A DNA stretch of 32,722 nt from Marinobacter denitrificans (GCF_008795955.1 NZ_VMHN01000015.1:1-32722); one strand, 5' to 3'. Shown: positions 1-8,652, numbered from the stretch's first letter. Numbers and translations: made by a program. The notes: generated by a model not told the origin, from the letters alone.

Positions 1-1
1 T

Positions 2-88
2 CGCTGGCTCTGGCACTACAATCACGAACGACCCAATATGGGACTCGGAGGGATTACCCCTCAACAGAAGTTGGCCATGATGGCCTAA
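2..88 (+). pseudogene. IS3-family transposase OrfB, 3' end only
   Basis: Reading from base 2, the frame gives a short tail with the pattern W-x-W-H-Y-N-H-E-R-P-N-M-x-L-G-G-I-T-P, then a stop at 86-88. This is the hallmark C-terminus of the rve/DDE integrase domain of IS3-family OrfB transposases (established family knowledge). Only about 28 codons are inside the window, so the gene may be complete to the left. It runs out of the window and cannot be judged intact or broken here. Confidence 0.8.
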
Positions 89-130
89 GGTCTACTTTTG
101 AACCCCGCTAAAAATGGGGGGATTACCCTG
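89..130 (+). repeat. Probable right terminal repeat of the IS3-family element
   Basis: Directly after the OrfB stop lies a short stretch ending in a run of G and GATTACC at about 121-127. A transposase stop followed within about 40 bases by such a G-rich end is usual for IS3-family right ends. The matching left end is outside the window, so the exact boundary is inferred. Confidence 0.4.
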
Positions 131-332
131 ATATTCATTCGCGTACCCGCTATTGGAATTAACGGCGGATTTCTCGCTCTGTTCGCCCAATGAGTGTAGT
201 TGCAGAATTGAATTTTTAAAGCACAACTCATGCTGAAATGAAAATTATTTAGCAAGGGCCAGTCGTCGACTAATTACTGCGCAACTTTATGAATTGTGGA
301 AAAAATGGTGTCGATATCATTGATGCCAAAGG
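131..332. other. Stretch without recognisable gene
   Basis: About 200 AT-richer bases with stop codons in all frames. I see no coding pattern or clear promoter. It lies between the IS3 right end and a Tn21-type inverted repeat whose outer end faces right, so it could be interior sequence of a lost Tn3-family element. Confidence 0.4.
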
Positions 333-370
333 CTTAGCGTACAATTTTTTCCGTTTCGTGAACTGACCCC
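333..370. repeat. 38-bp Tn3/Tn21-type terminal inverted repeat
   Basis: Read on the minus strand, the 38 bases start with GGGG at 370 and end in GTACGCTAAG at 333, the format of Tn21/Tn501/Tn1721 ends. The inner 20 bases match the inner half of the repeat at 20067-20104 with one difference. The orientation puts the body of that transposon to the left, yet the last codons and stop of the ISL3 transposase frame are read from it. It could instead be an unusual end of the ISL3 element, which would then begin GGCTTAG at 331. Confidence 0.6.
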
Positions 371-1045
371 TGCTTGGTGGTGTAGAGCATCCGGGCCCGC
401 ATCACCTCGAATGAGTAGCCCCGGCCATCGCGGTTCTTGTCCTTGGCCAGCCGGTTGATCGACTCCGTGAAGGCATTGGTGACTGGGATGTCGTCAATCC
501 AGGCAGCCAGCGCCTGCTCAGCATCTCGCCGGCTGGCACAGTCCCAGATGTGGTAGAACCGCTCCTTGTGCTCGTAGGCTGCCAGGAGCTGGGGGAAGGC
601 CCCCATTCAGGTTTCCATGATGAGACGTTCGCGGTCGGAGACGTCGTGAGCCCGCTTCAGCAAGGTCTTCCGGTCACCCTTGAGGGTTCGGCGTTGGTTG
701 GCCTTCAGCTCCTTCCTGAGCCCCTTGCGGACCTTCTCCAGGGCTTCGTTGGCCATACGCACAACATGGAACTTATCGACCACGATGCGGGCCTGTGGCA
801 GCGCCGCCTGGACGGCACGGCGATATGGCTTCCACATGTCCATGCTGACGATCTCGATCTTGTCGCGCTCGGTCATGCTCATGAGCCGCTTCGTCACTGC
901 CTCCTGCTGACGACCGGGCAGCAGGTCTAACAAGGTACGCTCCTCCAGGTTGGTCAGGATGCAGAGGTAGCGGCGGTTCAGGTACAGCTCGTCGATACCT
1001 AGGTAGCGGGGTGTCTCGAAGCGGTGCGCACTTGCGGTACCTCGC
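334..1045 (-). pseudogene. ISL3-family transposase, nonsense-mutated and 5'-truncated
   Basis: Two collinear reading frames on the minus strand (1074-607 and 606-334) form one ISL3-type transposase separated by a single in-frame TGA at 607-609, followed at once by ATG. A TGG to TGA change is the simplest explanation. Visible motifs are Y-L-G-I-D-E (first Asp), V-V-D-K-F-H-V (second Asp), and N-A-F-T-E-S-I-N with G-R-G-Y-S-F-E near the catalytic Glu. The N-terminal DNA-binding part is missing because the frame runs into merT sequence at about 1045-1055. The final dozen residues come from the Tn21-type repeat at 333-370, so the natural C-terminus may also be replaced. Confidence 0.8.
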
Positions 1046-1054
1046 AGACTTCGC

Positions 1055-1188
1055 CAGGTTGCCGATCCAGGCACCGGAACCCCCCAGGGCGATCAGGGCC
1101 AAGGTGCCCAGACAGCAGGCCGACGCGAGCAGGCTGCAACCCCGCCTGCGATTAACGACTCGCGACCGGATTGTGACTCGGAATTCAA
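1055..1188 (-). pseudogene. merT: merT fragment (mercuric ion membrane transporter), frameshifted and truncated
   Basis: On the minus strand, S-G-R-E-S-L-I-A-G-G-V-A (likely TTG start at 1188) is followed, in another frame, by L-A-S-A-C-C-L-G-T-L-A-L-I-A-L-G and G-A-W-I-G-N-L. This is the first transmembrane helix of MerT with its Cys pair, which hands Hg(II) from MerP across the inner membrane. A small indel near 1130 breaks the frame, and homology stops at about 1055 where the ISL3 transposase begins. It lies just downstream of the mer operator, divergent from merR, as in Tn21/Tn501-type operons. It cannot make a working transporter. Confidence 0.75.
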
Positions 1189-1226
1189 CTCTGATATTGC
1201 AATTACACCTTCTACGGCCTTGTTCG

Positions 1227-1266
1227 ATAGGTTAAGCTTGAGGCCGTAGTCAACTACGGAGTCAAG
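1227..1266 (-). promoter_or_regulatory. mer operator/promoter (MerR binding site)
   Basis: A perfect dyad CCGTAG-TCAA-CTACGG at 1244-1259 lies directly next to a minus-strand -35 TTGACT (1260-1265). A 19-bp spacer then leads to CAAGCT as a weak -10. The 6-4-6 dyad inside an overlong 19-bp spacer is the classic MerR-activated PmerT layout. It drives leftward toward the broken merT and overlaps the merR upstream region. Confidence 0.8.
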
Positions 1267-1270
1267 GCAA

Positions 1271-1735
1271 ATGCCGGATGAAATGAACTCATTGACCATC
1301 GGGGGGCTGGCTAAGGCGGCGAACGTCTCAGTTGAGACCATCCGCTACTACCAGCGACGTGGGTTAATACCTGAGCCCCAGCGTCCTCTCGGGGGTATTC
1401 GACGCTACGGTCCCAGCGATATCGGCAGGTTGAGCTTTGTGAAAACATCGCAGCAGTTAGGCTTCAGTCTCGATGAGGTCAGCGACCTGCTCCGACTCGA
1501 AGACGGCACCCACTGCCAGGAAGCCAGCACTCTCGCGGAGCGCAAGTTGCACGACGTACGTGGGAAGATCGAAAAGCTACAGCAAATTGAGGTTTTACTG
1601 AGCGCCATGGTTGATCGGTGCTGCGCCCAAGAGGGCAATATCTCGTGCCCCTTAATTGCGTCATTACATGAAGGGGTTGGGCGAAAATTTTGTACCTACC
1701 CTAGCCAGAGTGGGCCCCCTGCCAAACCTCAGTGA
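1271..1735 (+). CDS. merR: MerR, Hg(II)-responsive transcriptional regulator
   Basis: A 154-residue MerR. Residues 7-75 are the winged helix-turn-helix (L-T-I-G-G-L-A-K-A-A-N-V-S-V-E-T-I-R-Y-Y-Q-R-R-G-L and I-R-R-Y). The L-G-F-S-L-D-E-V and L-R-L-E-D-G-T-H-C stretch leads into the dimer helix. The three Hg-binding cysteines are present: T-H-C, then C-C-A-Q-E-G-N-I-S-C (two used). The family protein represses and, with Hg(II), activates the divergent mer structural genes by untwisting the 19-bp spacer. The ATG at 1271 gives the usual N-terminus; 1283 is an alternative. The gene looks intact, but its target operon is truncated within merT, so here it is an orphan. It may still act in trans on other mer operons. 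Confidence 0.92.
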   Translation: MPDEMNSLTIGGLAKAANVSVETIRYYQRRGLIPEPQRPLGGIRRYGPSDIGRLSFVKTSQQLGFSLDEVSDLLRLEDGTHCQEASTLAERKLHDVRGKIEKLQQIEVLLSAMVDRCCAQEGNISCPLIASLHEGVGRKFCTYPSQSGPPAKPQ

Positions 1736-1737
1736 CA

Positions 1738-2025
1738 AAGGGCAACCCCGCAGGCCCTCAGAATGTCCAGTGTGACCAGCAGAGTACGGCGGGGAAGTTT
1801 TTGGGCAACAGCCCCAAACAGAGGTGCTATTAGGGCGTAGGCAATCATCTTCAGGGCCAGCGCAATGCCGAGCACCTGGCCCGCACTGCCGCCCGTCAGT
1901 CATGGGCCAGCGGCGCCAGCGCCACCGTCGTTAGCCCGGTCCCTGCCAGAGCGATTAGCTGGGCACTAGAAAGGCGTTGGTAGGTGTGAATGATCAGTGG
2001 GGGGGGAAAGATGCTCAATGGCCAT
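1738..2025 (-). pseudogene. MFS transporter fragment, N-terminal part, frameshifted
   Basis: On the minus strand, T-Y-Q-R-L-S-S-A-Q-L-I-A-L-A-G-T-G-L-T-T-V-A-L (about 1980-1902) continues in another frame as L-T-G-G-S-A-G-Q-V-L-G-I-A-L-A-L-K-M-I-A-Y and then P-R-R-T-L-L-V-T-L-D. This is the first two to three helices of a major facilitator superfamily permease, with the loop-2 R-R motif. There is a frameshift near 1903, and an 8-G homopolymer at 1999-2006 separates a possible ATG (2025) from the frame. The rest is lost at the merR 3' end. The substrate cannot be told. Confidence 0.65.
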
Positions 2026-2250
2026 AGCTCGAATCAGTCTGCGGTGTGGTGTAACGATTCAATAAATCGGGGAACCGGCGATCGATGACCGAATAATCCC
2101 GTAACGTAAAGCGAGCGTGGCGTTCACAAAATAACGGGCGGTTCCTTTGGTCTTGACGAATTGCTGCCTACTATAAGCAATGCCCCCCTCAAGAGCGAAA
2201 GTACTGTGGGCTAATGCCTTTCACTGGAACCCCATAGCGAAGAACTGCGT
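2026..2250. other. Non-coding stretch upstream of the Tn3-family transposase
   Basis: No gene seen. It should hold the left end and promoter of the Tn3-family element, but I find no convincing copy of the right terminal repeat (5232-5277). A GGGG-starting stretch at 2069-2109 is only a loose match. Confidence 0.4.
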
Positions 2251-5223
2251 ATGAGTAGCCTCCATGAAACCGCCTATCCGCGATTGAAGGCGGTGGTCTC
2301 GGATCAAGAACTGGCAGAAATTTATACACCCTCTACCCAGGAACGATCCTTTGCCCGAAAGCACGGTCGAACTCCGGCTGCTCGTGGCGCCCTACTCATT
2401 CTCCTGAAAACAGTGCAGCGTCTGGGCTACTTTGTCCATCTCAAAGCCGTTCCCCAATCCATTACAACGCACATTCTGGCGTGCGACGACCTTTCACATC
2501 TCGCATTGAGCCAGCTCAGGGTCTACGACCGCAATGGCGGCGCCCGTCAGCGGATGCTGGAGACGGTTCGTCAACAGGTGGGCATCAAGGCGTTCACCGT
2601 TGAAGGCAAGGCAATTGTACGGGAACTAGCGCGTGAAGCGGCCACCACCAAGCAGGACCTGGCGGACATCATCAATGTGGTGATTGAAGAGCTGGTGCGC
2701 CAGCGTTTTGAGTTACCGGGTTTTTCAACGTTGCAACGGACCGCGCGTCAGGCTCGCAGCACGGTCAATACCGGTTACTTTCGGACGCTCAATGTGGGTT
2801 TGACAGCGCATCAAAAAAACGAATTTGACCAGTTGCTGCAAGTGCCGGATGATTCCCCTCATACCAGTTGGCATAAGTTGAAACAGGAACCCAAAAAGCC
2901 GACCAATACGGAAGTGAAGAAGTATCTTCAGCACCTGGAATGGCTTCAGGGTTGGTGTCAACAATTGCCCGCTGTTGATCACATTCCCGCCGCCAAATAT
3001 CACCACTTCATACTGGAAGCACGAGCGCTGGGCGCGGCCAACATCAAGGCCATGCAAAGCACCAAACGCTACGCTTTGATGGTTCTGCTGGTCCATGCCC
3101 AATTGCGTCGCGCGATGGACGATGCGGTCGACATCTTTGTTCGCAAGATGCGCAACATCAAAACCAAGGCAGAAGCCAACCTGAACCAGTATCACCTGGA
3201 TCACATGAAACGCATGGACAGGCTGGTGGCTCAACTGCGTGACGTACTGACCGCCGTCCAGGAAGCGCCAACGGACTCCGAGCGAGGTGCCCGAGTGGCG
3301 GCTGCCATCCAGAGCGATCCTGATGAATTACTGGCAGAGTGTGAGGAACACATGGCCTATGCTGGCAATAACTTCATCCCGTTCATGCTGCAACCCTACC
3401 GCCCGTTACGCCCCCTGTTATTCAATTGCCTTGAACTACTGGATCTGGCGGCAACCAGCCACGATCAATCTTTGATTGAGGCGATTGCGACTCTGAAAAA
3501 GCACCGGCACAGCCGTAAGGAATGCCTTGTCCTCAGTAGTCAACCCGTCGACGTGTCCTGGCTACCGGAGCGTTGGCGCCGTTTGGTATTGGGGACCGGG
3601 CCAAGCCAGCTGCCCCCCGGGATGGTCTACCGGAAGTATTTCGAGCTGGGCGTACTGACACAGGTGAAGCGTGAACTGATTTCCGGCGATCTCGCGGTCG
3701 CGAATAGCGACCAGTACAGTGACTACCGCGATCAGCTGGTGGATTGGAGTGTCTATGATGCCCAGATAGCGGACTACAGTGCGATGATTGATATCGAATC
3801 CGACCCAGCCGCTTTTGTGGTACAAGCCCACTCCCGGTTGAGCGAAACGGCCGACCGCATTGACCGTGGCTTCCCGGAGAATGAATACGCCGTCTTCCAT
3901 GGTGAAGATCTGGTGATCCGGAAGCACCGCCGTAGAGCGCCTCCGGATGGGTTAGCTGAGATTGATAAGCAGTTATCCCAAAATATGCCCGAAAAGAACA
4001 TTCTCGACATCCTGGTGGAAGCCGAAAAATGGCTGGGCCTCCACAAACGCTTTGGGCCACTTTCCGGATTTGAGGGCAAGCTGGACGACCCCCGTACCCG
4101 CTTTGTTTCGACCTTATTTTGCTATGGCTGCAATCTCGGGCCAACTCAGACCGCGCGATCCATCACGACGCTTAATCGCCGGCAGGTGTCCTGGCTCAAC
4201 CTGCGGCACGTCACCGAAGAGCGCCTGGAGCAGGCGATTGTACAGGTTATCAATGCCTACAACCGCTACCGGCTGCCGCGACACTGGGGAACTGGCCAGC
4301 GGGCCGCCGCCGATGGCACAAAATGGAACCTGTACGAACAGAATCTGCTATCGGAATACCACATACGGTACGGTGGCTATGGCGGGGTGGGCTACTACCA
4401 CGTCTCGGACAAATACATCGCGCTGTTCAGCCACTTCATTCCTTGCGGCGTTTATGAGGCCATTTACATCCTTGATGGACTGATCAAAAACGACTCCGAT
4501 ATCCAGCCTGACACCTTGCATGGCGATACTCAGGCGCAAAGTGCGCCCGTCTTCGGGTTGGCTTACCTGCTGGGTATCAACCTGATGCCCCGCATCCGGA
4601 ATCTGAAGCAGCTGGTGTTCTACAAGTCTGACAAACGCCAACGGTATGAGCACATCAATGCTTTGTTCAGCGAGACTATCAACTGGAAACTGATTGAAAC
4701 CCATGTGCCGGACATGCTCCGGGTGGCGCTATCGATTAAGGCTGGAAAAATCGCACCGTCTACGGTACTGCGACGTTTAGGTACCGCAAGCCTCAAGAAC
4801 AAACTCTACTTTGCTTTCCGGGAACTGGGGAGGGTCGTTCGGACAACCTTTCTTCTGGACTACATTGGCAGCGTGGAGTTGCGGCGAACCATTCATGCGG
4901 AGACGAACAAAACGGAAGAGTTCAACCAGTTCGTGAAATGGCTGTTCTTCGGCGGCGAGGGGGTGATCGCCGAGAATATCCGTCACGAGCAACGGAAGGT
5001 GATCAAATATAACCACTTGGTGGCCAACCTGGTCATTCTTCACAATGTGGAGTCGATGACGTTAACCCTTAAAGATCTCAAAGAGCGCGGTCATCATATT
5101 GATCACGATATTCTCAAAGGGCTGGCCCCATACCGCACGGACCATATCAACCGATTTGGCGATTATACGCTTGATTTTGATCGGCAGGTTTCACCCATGA
5201 GCTACAACGCCAAAATAATTTAA
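2251..5223 (+). CDS. tnpA: Tn3-family transposase TnpA (intact, 990 residues)
   Basis: Full-length Tn3-family transposase, which makes the strand transfers of replicative transposition and leaves cointegrates. The N-terminal half (to about 560) is the DUF4158-type DNA-binding region, opening M-S-S-L-H-E-T-A-Y-P-R. The C-terminal DDE domain shows A-A-A-D-G-T-K-W (first Asp, near 690), H-G-D-T-Q-A-Q (second Asp, near 755) and a Glu in the region around G-G-E-G-V-I-A-E-N-I-R. About 990 residues is the normal family length. The N-terminus is related to, but clearly diverged from, the truncated transposase at 5259-6804. No resolvase gene belongs obviously to this copy, so it may be a minimal tnpA-only element. 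The ATG at 2251 has only a weak ribosome site. Confidence 0.93.
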   Translation: MSSLHETAYPRLKAVVSDQELAEIYTPSTQERSFARKHGRTPAARGALLILLKTVQRLGYFVHLKAVPQSITTHILACDDLSHLALSQLRVYDRNGGARQRMLETVRQQVGIKAFTVEGKAIVRELAREAATTKQDLADIINVVIEELVRQRFELPGFSTLQRTARQARSTVNTGYFRTLNVGLTAHQKNEFDQLLQVPDDSPHTSWHKLKQEPKKPTNTEVKKYLQHLEWLQGWCQQLPAVDHIPAAKYHHFILEARALGAANIKAMQSTKRYALMVLLVHAQLRRAMDDAVDIFVRKMRNIKTKAEANLNQYHLDHMKRMDRLVAQLRDVLTAVQEAPTDSERGARVAAAIQSDPDELLAECEEHMAYAGNNFIPFMLQPYRPLRPLLFNCLELLDLAATSHDQSLIEAIATLKKHRHSRKECLVLSSQPVDVSWLPERWRRLVLGTGPSQLPPGMVYRKYFELGVLTQVKRELISGDLAVANSDQYSDYRDQLVDWSVYDAQIADYSAMIDIESDPAAFVVQAHSRLSETADRIDRGFPENEYAVFHGEDLVIRKHRRRAPPDGLAEIDKQLSQNMPEKNILDILVEAEKWLGLHKRFGPLSGFEGKLDDPRTRFVSTLFCYGCNLGPTQTARSITTLNRRQVSWLNLRHVTEERLEQAIVQVINAYNRYRLPRHWGTGQRAAADGTKWNLYEQNLLSEYHIRYGGYGGVGYYHVSDKYIALFSHFIPCGVYEAIYILDGLIKNDSDIQPDTLHGDTQAQSAPVFGLAYLLGINLMPRIRNLKQLVFYKSDKRQRYEHINALFSETINWKLIETHVPDMLRVALSIKAGKIAPSTVLRRLGTASLKNKLYFAFRELGRVVRTTFLLDYIGSVELRRTIHAETNKTEEFNQFVKWLFFGGEGVIAENIRHEQRKVIKYNHLVANLVILHNVESMTLTLKDLKERGHHIDHDILKGLAPYRTDHINRFGDYTLDFDRQVSPMSYNAKII

Positions 5224-5231
5224 ATACAATA

Positions 5232-5277
5232 GGTTAAGGCAAATTTTGGAGGATTGCGTCAGAATCGTTGCCGACCC
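5232..5277. repeat. Probable right terminal inverted repeat of the 990-residue-TnpA element
   Basis: Just after the tnpA stop, the minus-strand reading starts with GGGTCGGCAACGATTC at 5277 and ends in GCCTTAACC at 5232, like Tn3-family ends (GGG at the outside, TTAAG/TTAAC inside). The homology of the neighbouring transposase (5259-6804) stops at the same outer boundary, which supports an insertion end here. Confidence 0.55.
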
Positions 5278-6804
5278 TCAATTTCCTGCTCGTAATCCGA
5301 CCAACTCACCAGTTGATCGCGATGGTCATCGAAGCGATCCCCGTGAACAACCGCCAGATCGGCAGACTTCAGTTCCTGTTTCACCAGATTCAAAACGGCC
5401 AACTCAAAATATTTACGGTGAACCGTCAGACTGTCCGGCCCCGTGAAAATCAGACGGCGCCACTTTTCGAGCGTCCACTTGGTCTGCTGGATGCTTTCGA
5501 CCAGATCCGGCGTATGGACCCGCAAATCCAGCGTCTCGGCTTTCAATGAACGGGTCTTCCGGAGTAACTCGATCAGTTGAATCGACAGTAAGTCGCTGGA
5601 GGTGCTTTGAAACGTGAGTATTTCCAGGCAGTTGTACAGCAGGCTGCGTTTGGTTCGAAACGGTCGCAACATGAAAGGCAGGTAGTTATTGCCCGCGTAG
5701 GCCAGATGCTCCTCGCATTCGTCCAGCCACTCCTGGCGCTTGTCTCCGATAACGGCCTGAAGCGTTTGCCACGGGTTTGGCTCGGCCTCCATGGCAGTCA
5801 ACACGTCTTTAAAGCAGGACACCAGTCTATCGGTGCGCTGGGTCTGCTCCATTTGATAGGCCAGGAGATTTTGCTGGGCGGTGGTTTCCAGTTGCCTCAT
5901 CAGCTTGATCAGAAGCTCTGCGGTATCATCCAGCGCCTGGGCATACTGTTGCCGGATCAGGACCACCGCCAGGGCATAGCGTTTACGCGCAGGGATTCGA
6001 GCCATTTTGGCCACATCCAGCGCTCGTGCTTCGTGGGCGAACTGTCGCCGCTTGGTCACGGGAATTGATTTGACGCCCGGTAATTGCTCGACGATATCCT
6101 TCATCCACTTGAGGTGTTGCAGGTAGGACCGGATTTCTTTATTCGTCGGCTTTCGGATTTCGGATTTCTCGCTTCAGACGCTGCCAGCCGCTGATCTCGA
6201 TGCCCGGTGGCGATACCAGCAAGTCATTCACCAGTGCCTTTGTTTCGTCGTTGAGTTCGCTGACGATGGACCGGTAACAGCGGTCATTGACGGTGGCCCG
6301 GGCATCCTTGGCGAGCCTCAATAACACCGTAAAGCCGGGAATTTCGAAACGGTGACGTACCAACTCTTCCAGAAGGATATTGATGATATCGGCCAGCACC
6401 TCGCGGGACTCGGCGGCTTTCGTTGCTTGGCTATCGAGCCAAGCATGAGCCTTCTCGTCCAGAGTCCGGGTGCCCACATAGGTTCGAATCCACGGGATAT
6501 GGCGTTTACGGGTGGCAGAACGATCATACTGTTGTCGTTGGGCTTTGGTCGGCTGCTTGTCGAGACCAAGGCACTGCGCAATGTGACGACGCAAATCGCC
6601 CGGCAAATCGACCGACGAGGAAAAGAACCCTTGTTTCTGATCCGCCTTCAGGTGAAGCAGTAAAAAGAAGCGCTCCAGGATCGGCCGGGTGCGCCGACGA
6701 GCCCAGCGCTGTTCGCCGGACGTGGGCGTGTATACTGCATCAAGTTCCTGTTGCGAGATATCCGTCCGAAACCGTGGATAGGCTGTTTCCTGAATAGCAC
6801 TCAT
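5259..6804 (-). pseudogene. Second Tn3-family transposase, frameshifted and missing its catalytic half
   Basis: It starts at 6804 with M-S-A-I-Q-E-T-A-Y-P-R-F and aligns along its length with the first half of the intact transposase at 2251. The frame breaks at 6154-6167, where a 7-base tandem duplication interrupts what would read R-E-I-R-K-P-T-N-K-E-I-R. It resumes through C-E-E-H-L-A-Y-A-G-N-N-Y and ends after W-S-D-Y-E-Q-E-I-E, where the terminal repeat of the neighbouring element begins (about 5277). The DDE domain is absent, so it cannot transpose. Its start lies 7 bases after the stop of the tyrosine-recombinase gene, so it was the last gene of that operon. Confidence 0.88.
6154..6167. 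repeat. 7-bp tandem duplication causing a frameshift in tnpA
   Basis: CGGATTT occurs twice in tandem. Removing one copy restores the reading frame of the transposase across the break, so this duplication is the lesion. Confidence 0.8.
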
Positions 6805-6811
6805 AACTGGC

Positions 6812-8071
6812 TCAATCCCATGCTTGCCCGGTGGCCGGGTCCTTGATCAGTGTCTCCACCCAGCAGGCTTTATCGGACGCAATGCGGTGTATCTCATCGA
6901 TCAAGTCGTCCATCATTTCGTCCAGCTGCTCATCCGACGTTGCAGGCACCTCAATGCGGTAGTCCCCATTGTTCTGCTGTTCCATCTCGAACGGTTTCAG
7001 GCAGTGGGCTTCGATTACCGTGCGGGCCTGATGGTGTTTCCGGCTGCGAGGACGTTGCGGCTCCAGGGTGAGCTGAACGGTTAATGCCCGGTAACTTGGC
7101 TCGGATACGCTCGCCAGGCGTGGCTGACCGACAGACGACGCCACTTTGGTTGGGATTTGCATCAGGGCCTGCTCGAACGGCGATTTAGCTTCAATGTATC
7201 GCAAGGCGGTCTGGGTATCCTGCCAACCGACGTACTCCATCAGCGCTTTGATTTCCCAGCCGGAAGCACTGGCCCAAGTGGCAAAACCGCGTCGCAGCGA
7301 ATGGCTGCTGAACGCTTCCACAGCGTCAATGTCTGCGTCGGCCAGAAGCTGGCGCAGCAGCGGCACGATGCTGTTCGGGTGCAATGAAGTATTGGAAATA
7401 TTTCCCCAACGATCAATCGCCCTGAATAGCGCACCGCTGGGCTGGTTCAAAAAGTCCAGCCAATCCTGACAGGCCTCCACGGGACAGCACTGCCTCAGAG
7501 CTGGCACCTTGTACAGGCGACCTTCGGCCTGACGATCCCCCTTGCTCCTCCGCAAGTACAAGGACATACCGGCAGCGGGGGCCAGTGCGACATCTTCAAT
7601 GGTTAACCGACAGAGTTCGTCGCTGCGAAAGGCTCGCCAGAACCCGAGCAAGACCATGGCTCGGTTGCGCAACCAGACGCCGAGACGCCGGGCATCGTGC
7701 TGCCGCGCCTCTGCGATCTGTCCTGCCAGCCACTGATCCAGTTGCTGGAGCTGGGGGATGGCCAGCGGCTTTGCTTGTTTTTGCCGATAGGGATGCTCTT
7801 CGCGAATGCCCTTCAGAACCGTGCGTACTAAAGGAGCTCTCGTCGGATCTGGAAAACCTTGGTCCCGGTGCCAGCGAGCCAACGCCGCCAGGCGCTGCTT
7901 CAGAGTGGCCGCAGAAAGACGTTCGGCATGGTCGGCCAGATAGCGAGCCACGCTGTCGGCTGTTGCGGGCAGAAACCCGCCCCAGGTCACCTCAAAATGC
8001 TCGACCGCTGACCGATAGCTGCGCCGTGTATTGTCCCGTGTGGCGGCGCGAACGTACCGATCAATCGTCAT
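6812..8071 (-). CDS. Tyrosine recombinase, probable cointegrate resolvase (TnpS-like)
   Basis: A 419-residue phage-integrase-family recombinase. Catalytic residues visible are Arg in F-R-S-D-E-L, His-x-x-Arg in H-S-L-R-R-G-F, Trp in the V-G-W-Q-D position, and the nucleophile Tyr in L-R-Y-I-E-A. A SAM-like core-binding domain precedes it (T-R-R-S-Y-R-S-A...). About 100 extra C-terminal residues after the Tyr, rich in charged residues, follow the usual end. I chose ATG 8071 because it overlaps the stop of the upstream gene as ATGA; a GTG at 8080 is in frame. Context suggests it resolves Tn3 cointegrates together with the coiled-coil protein at 8780. The gene looks intact although its transposase is dead. 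Confidence 0.85.
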   Translation of the reverse strand: MTIDRYVRAATRDNTRRSYRSAVEHFEVTWGGFLPATADSVARYLADHAERLSAATLKQRLAALARWHRDQGFPDPTRAPLVRTVLKGIREEHPYRQKQAKPLAIPQLQQLDQWLAGQIAEARQHDARRLGVWLRNRAMVLLGFWRAFRSDELCRLTIEDVALAPAAGMSLYLRRSKGDRQAEGRLYKVPALRQCCPVEACQDWLDFLNQPSGALFRAIDRWGNISNTSLHPNSIVPLLRQLLADADIDAVEAFSSHSLRRGFATWASASGWEIKALMEYVGWQDTQTALRYIEAKSPFEQALMQIPTKVASSVGQPRLASVSEPSYRALTVQLTLEPQRPRSRKHHQARTVIEAHCLKPFEMEQQNNGDYRIEVPATSDEQLDEMMDDLIDEIHRIASDKACWVETLIKDPATGQAWD

Positions 8072-8553
8072 TGGACGCACCGACGTCGTCCGACTTCGGC
8101 AGTGCTCGTATCGCTTCCCTTAACCAACTTTTTGCCGGCGCGCACAGCATCGTTGTCAGCCTTTGAAGCCATTTTTGTGAACGTCCTAGCCAACGCGTCG
8201 CGCACTTGTTTGTCAGTTGGATCGTCGGGGTTGGCGATCAGTGAGCCGGCGAGCCTATCCAGCGGCGAGCCCTTGGCAGCCCCTTCCTGGTGGGCCTGCA
8301 CCCAGCTTTGGGCCTCTGACAATGACGCAAACGGCTTTTGCTCCACCCAGAAGAAACTGTTTGGAATGGCAATCGAGCGGCCTTCTTTGAGGTAGGTCCT
8401 GATCTGTGCCTCAACATCCGGCATATAGGCGTCTTCGCTTTGCAGGCATTCCAGGGCGGCACGGAAGTTCGGTAATGGGTCTGGAAATCGGTTCCGAAAA
8501 TCAAACGCCCGAAAGGCAAACACCTGGTCAAGTGGGTCGGCTTGTTTGTGCAC
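8068..8553 (-). CDS. Unknown protein translationally coupled to the recombinase
   Basis: A 161-residue hydrophilic protein with no signal peptide or membrane segment and no fold that I recognise. It starts at GTG 8553, with AAGGAG (8561-8566) seven bases upstream on the minus strand, and ends in an ATGA overlap with the recombinase start. The strong ribosome site and the coupling say it is a real gene. The sequence has aromatic-rich (S-F-F-W-V) and acidic parts. Being first in the resolvase operon, it may be an accessory resolution or regulatory factor; that is inference only. Confidence 0.7.
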   Translation of the reverse strand: MHKQADPLDQVFAFRAFDFRNRFPDPLPNFRAALECLQSEDAYMPDVEAQIRTYLKEGRSIAIPNSFFWVEQKPFASLSEAQSWVQAHQEGAAKGSPLDRLAGSLIANPDDPTDKQVRDALARTFTKMASKADNDAVRAGKKLVKGSDTSTAEVGRRRCVQ

Positions 8554-8652
8554 TTGTGGGCTCCTTCATTGTGAGCGTATGGCCTCGGGCCGGGGTAGTT
8601 GACCAACGCCGTATCGTACCGGGCTTTGGTCAGTATAGTCGTCGAAATGGGT

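Noticed and set aside
1093..1341. 82-residue minus-strand frame over merR start
   Set aside because: It runs through the mer operator and opposite merR; only its last part is the start of merT, annotated separately.
2069..2109. GGGG-starting stretch as left inverted repeat of the 990-residue TnpA element
   Set aside because: Alignment with 5232-5277 shows only scattered matches (about 7 in 10 over one short part); not enough for a terminal repeat.
2152..2178. TTGACG with TATAAG as promoter of the Tn3-family tnpA
   Set aside because: Spacer is only about 13 bases, too short for a normal sigma70 promoter.
3533..4144. Long minus-strand frames inside the Tn3-family tnpA
   Set aside because: Shadows of the intact transposase; no ribosome site or recognisable domain.
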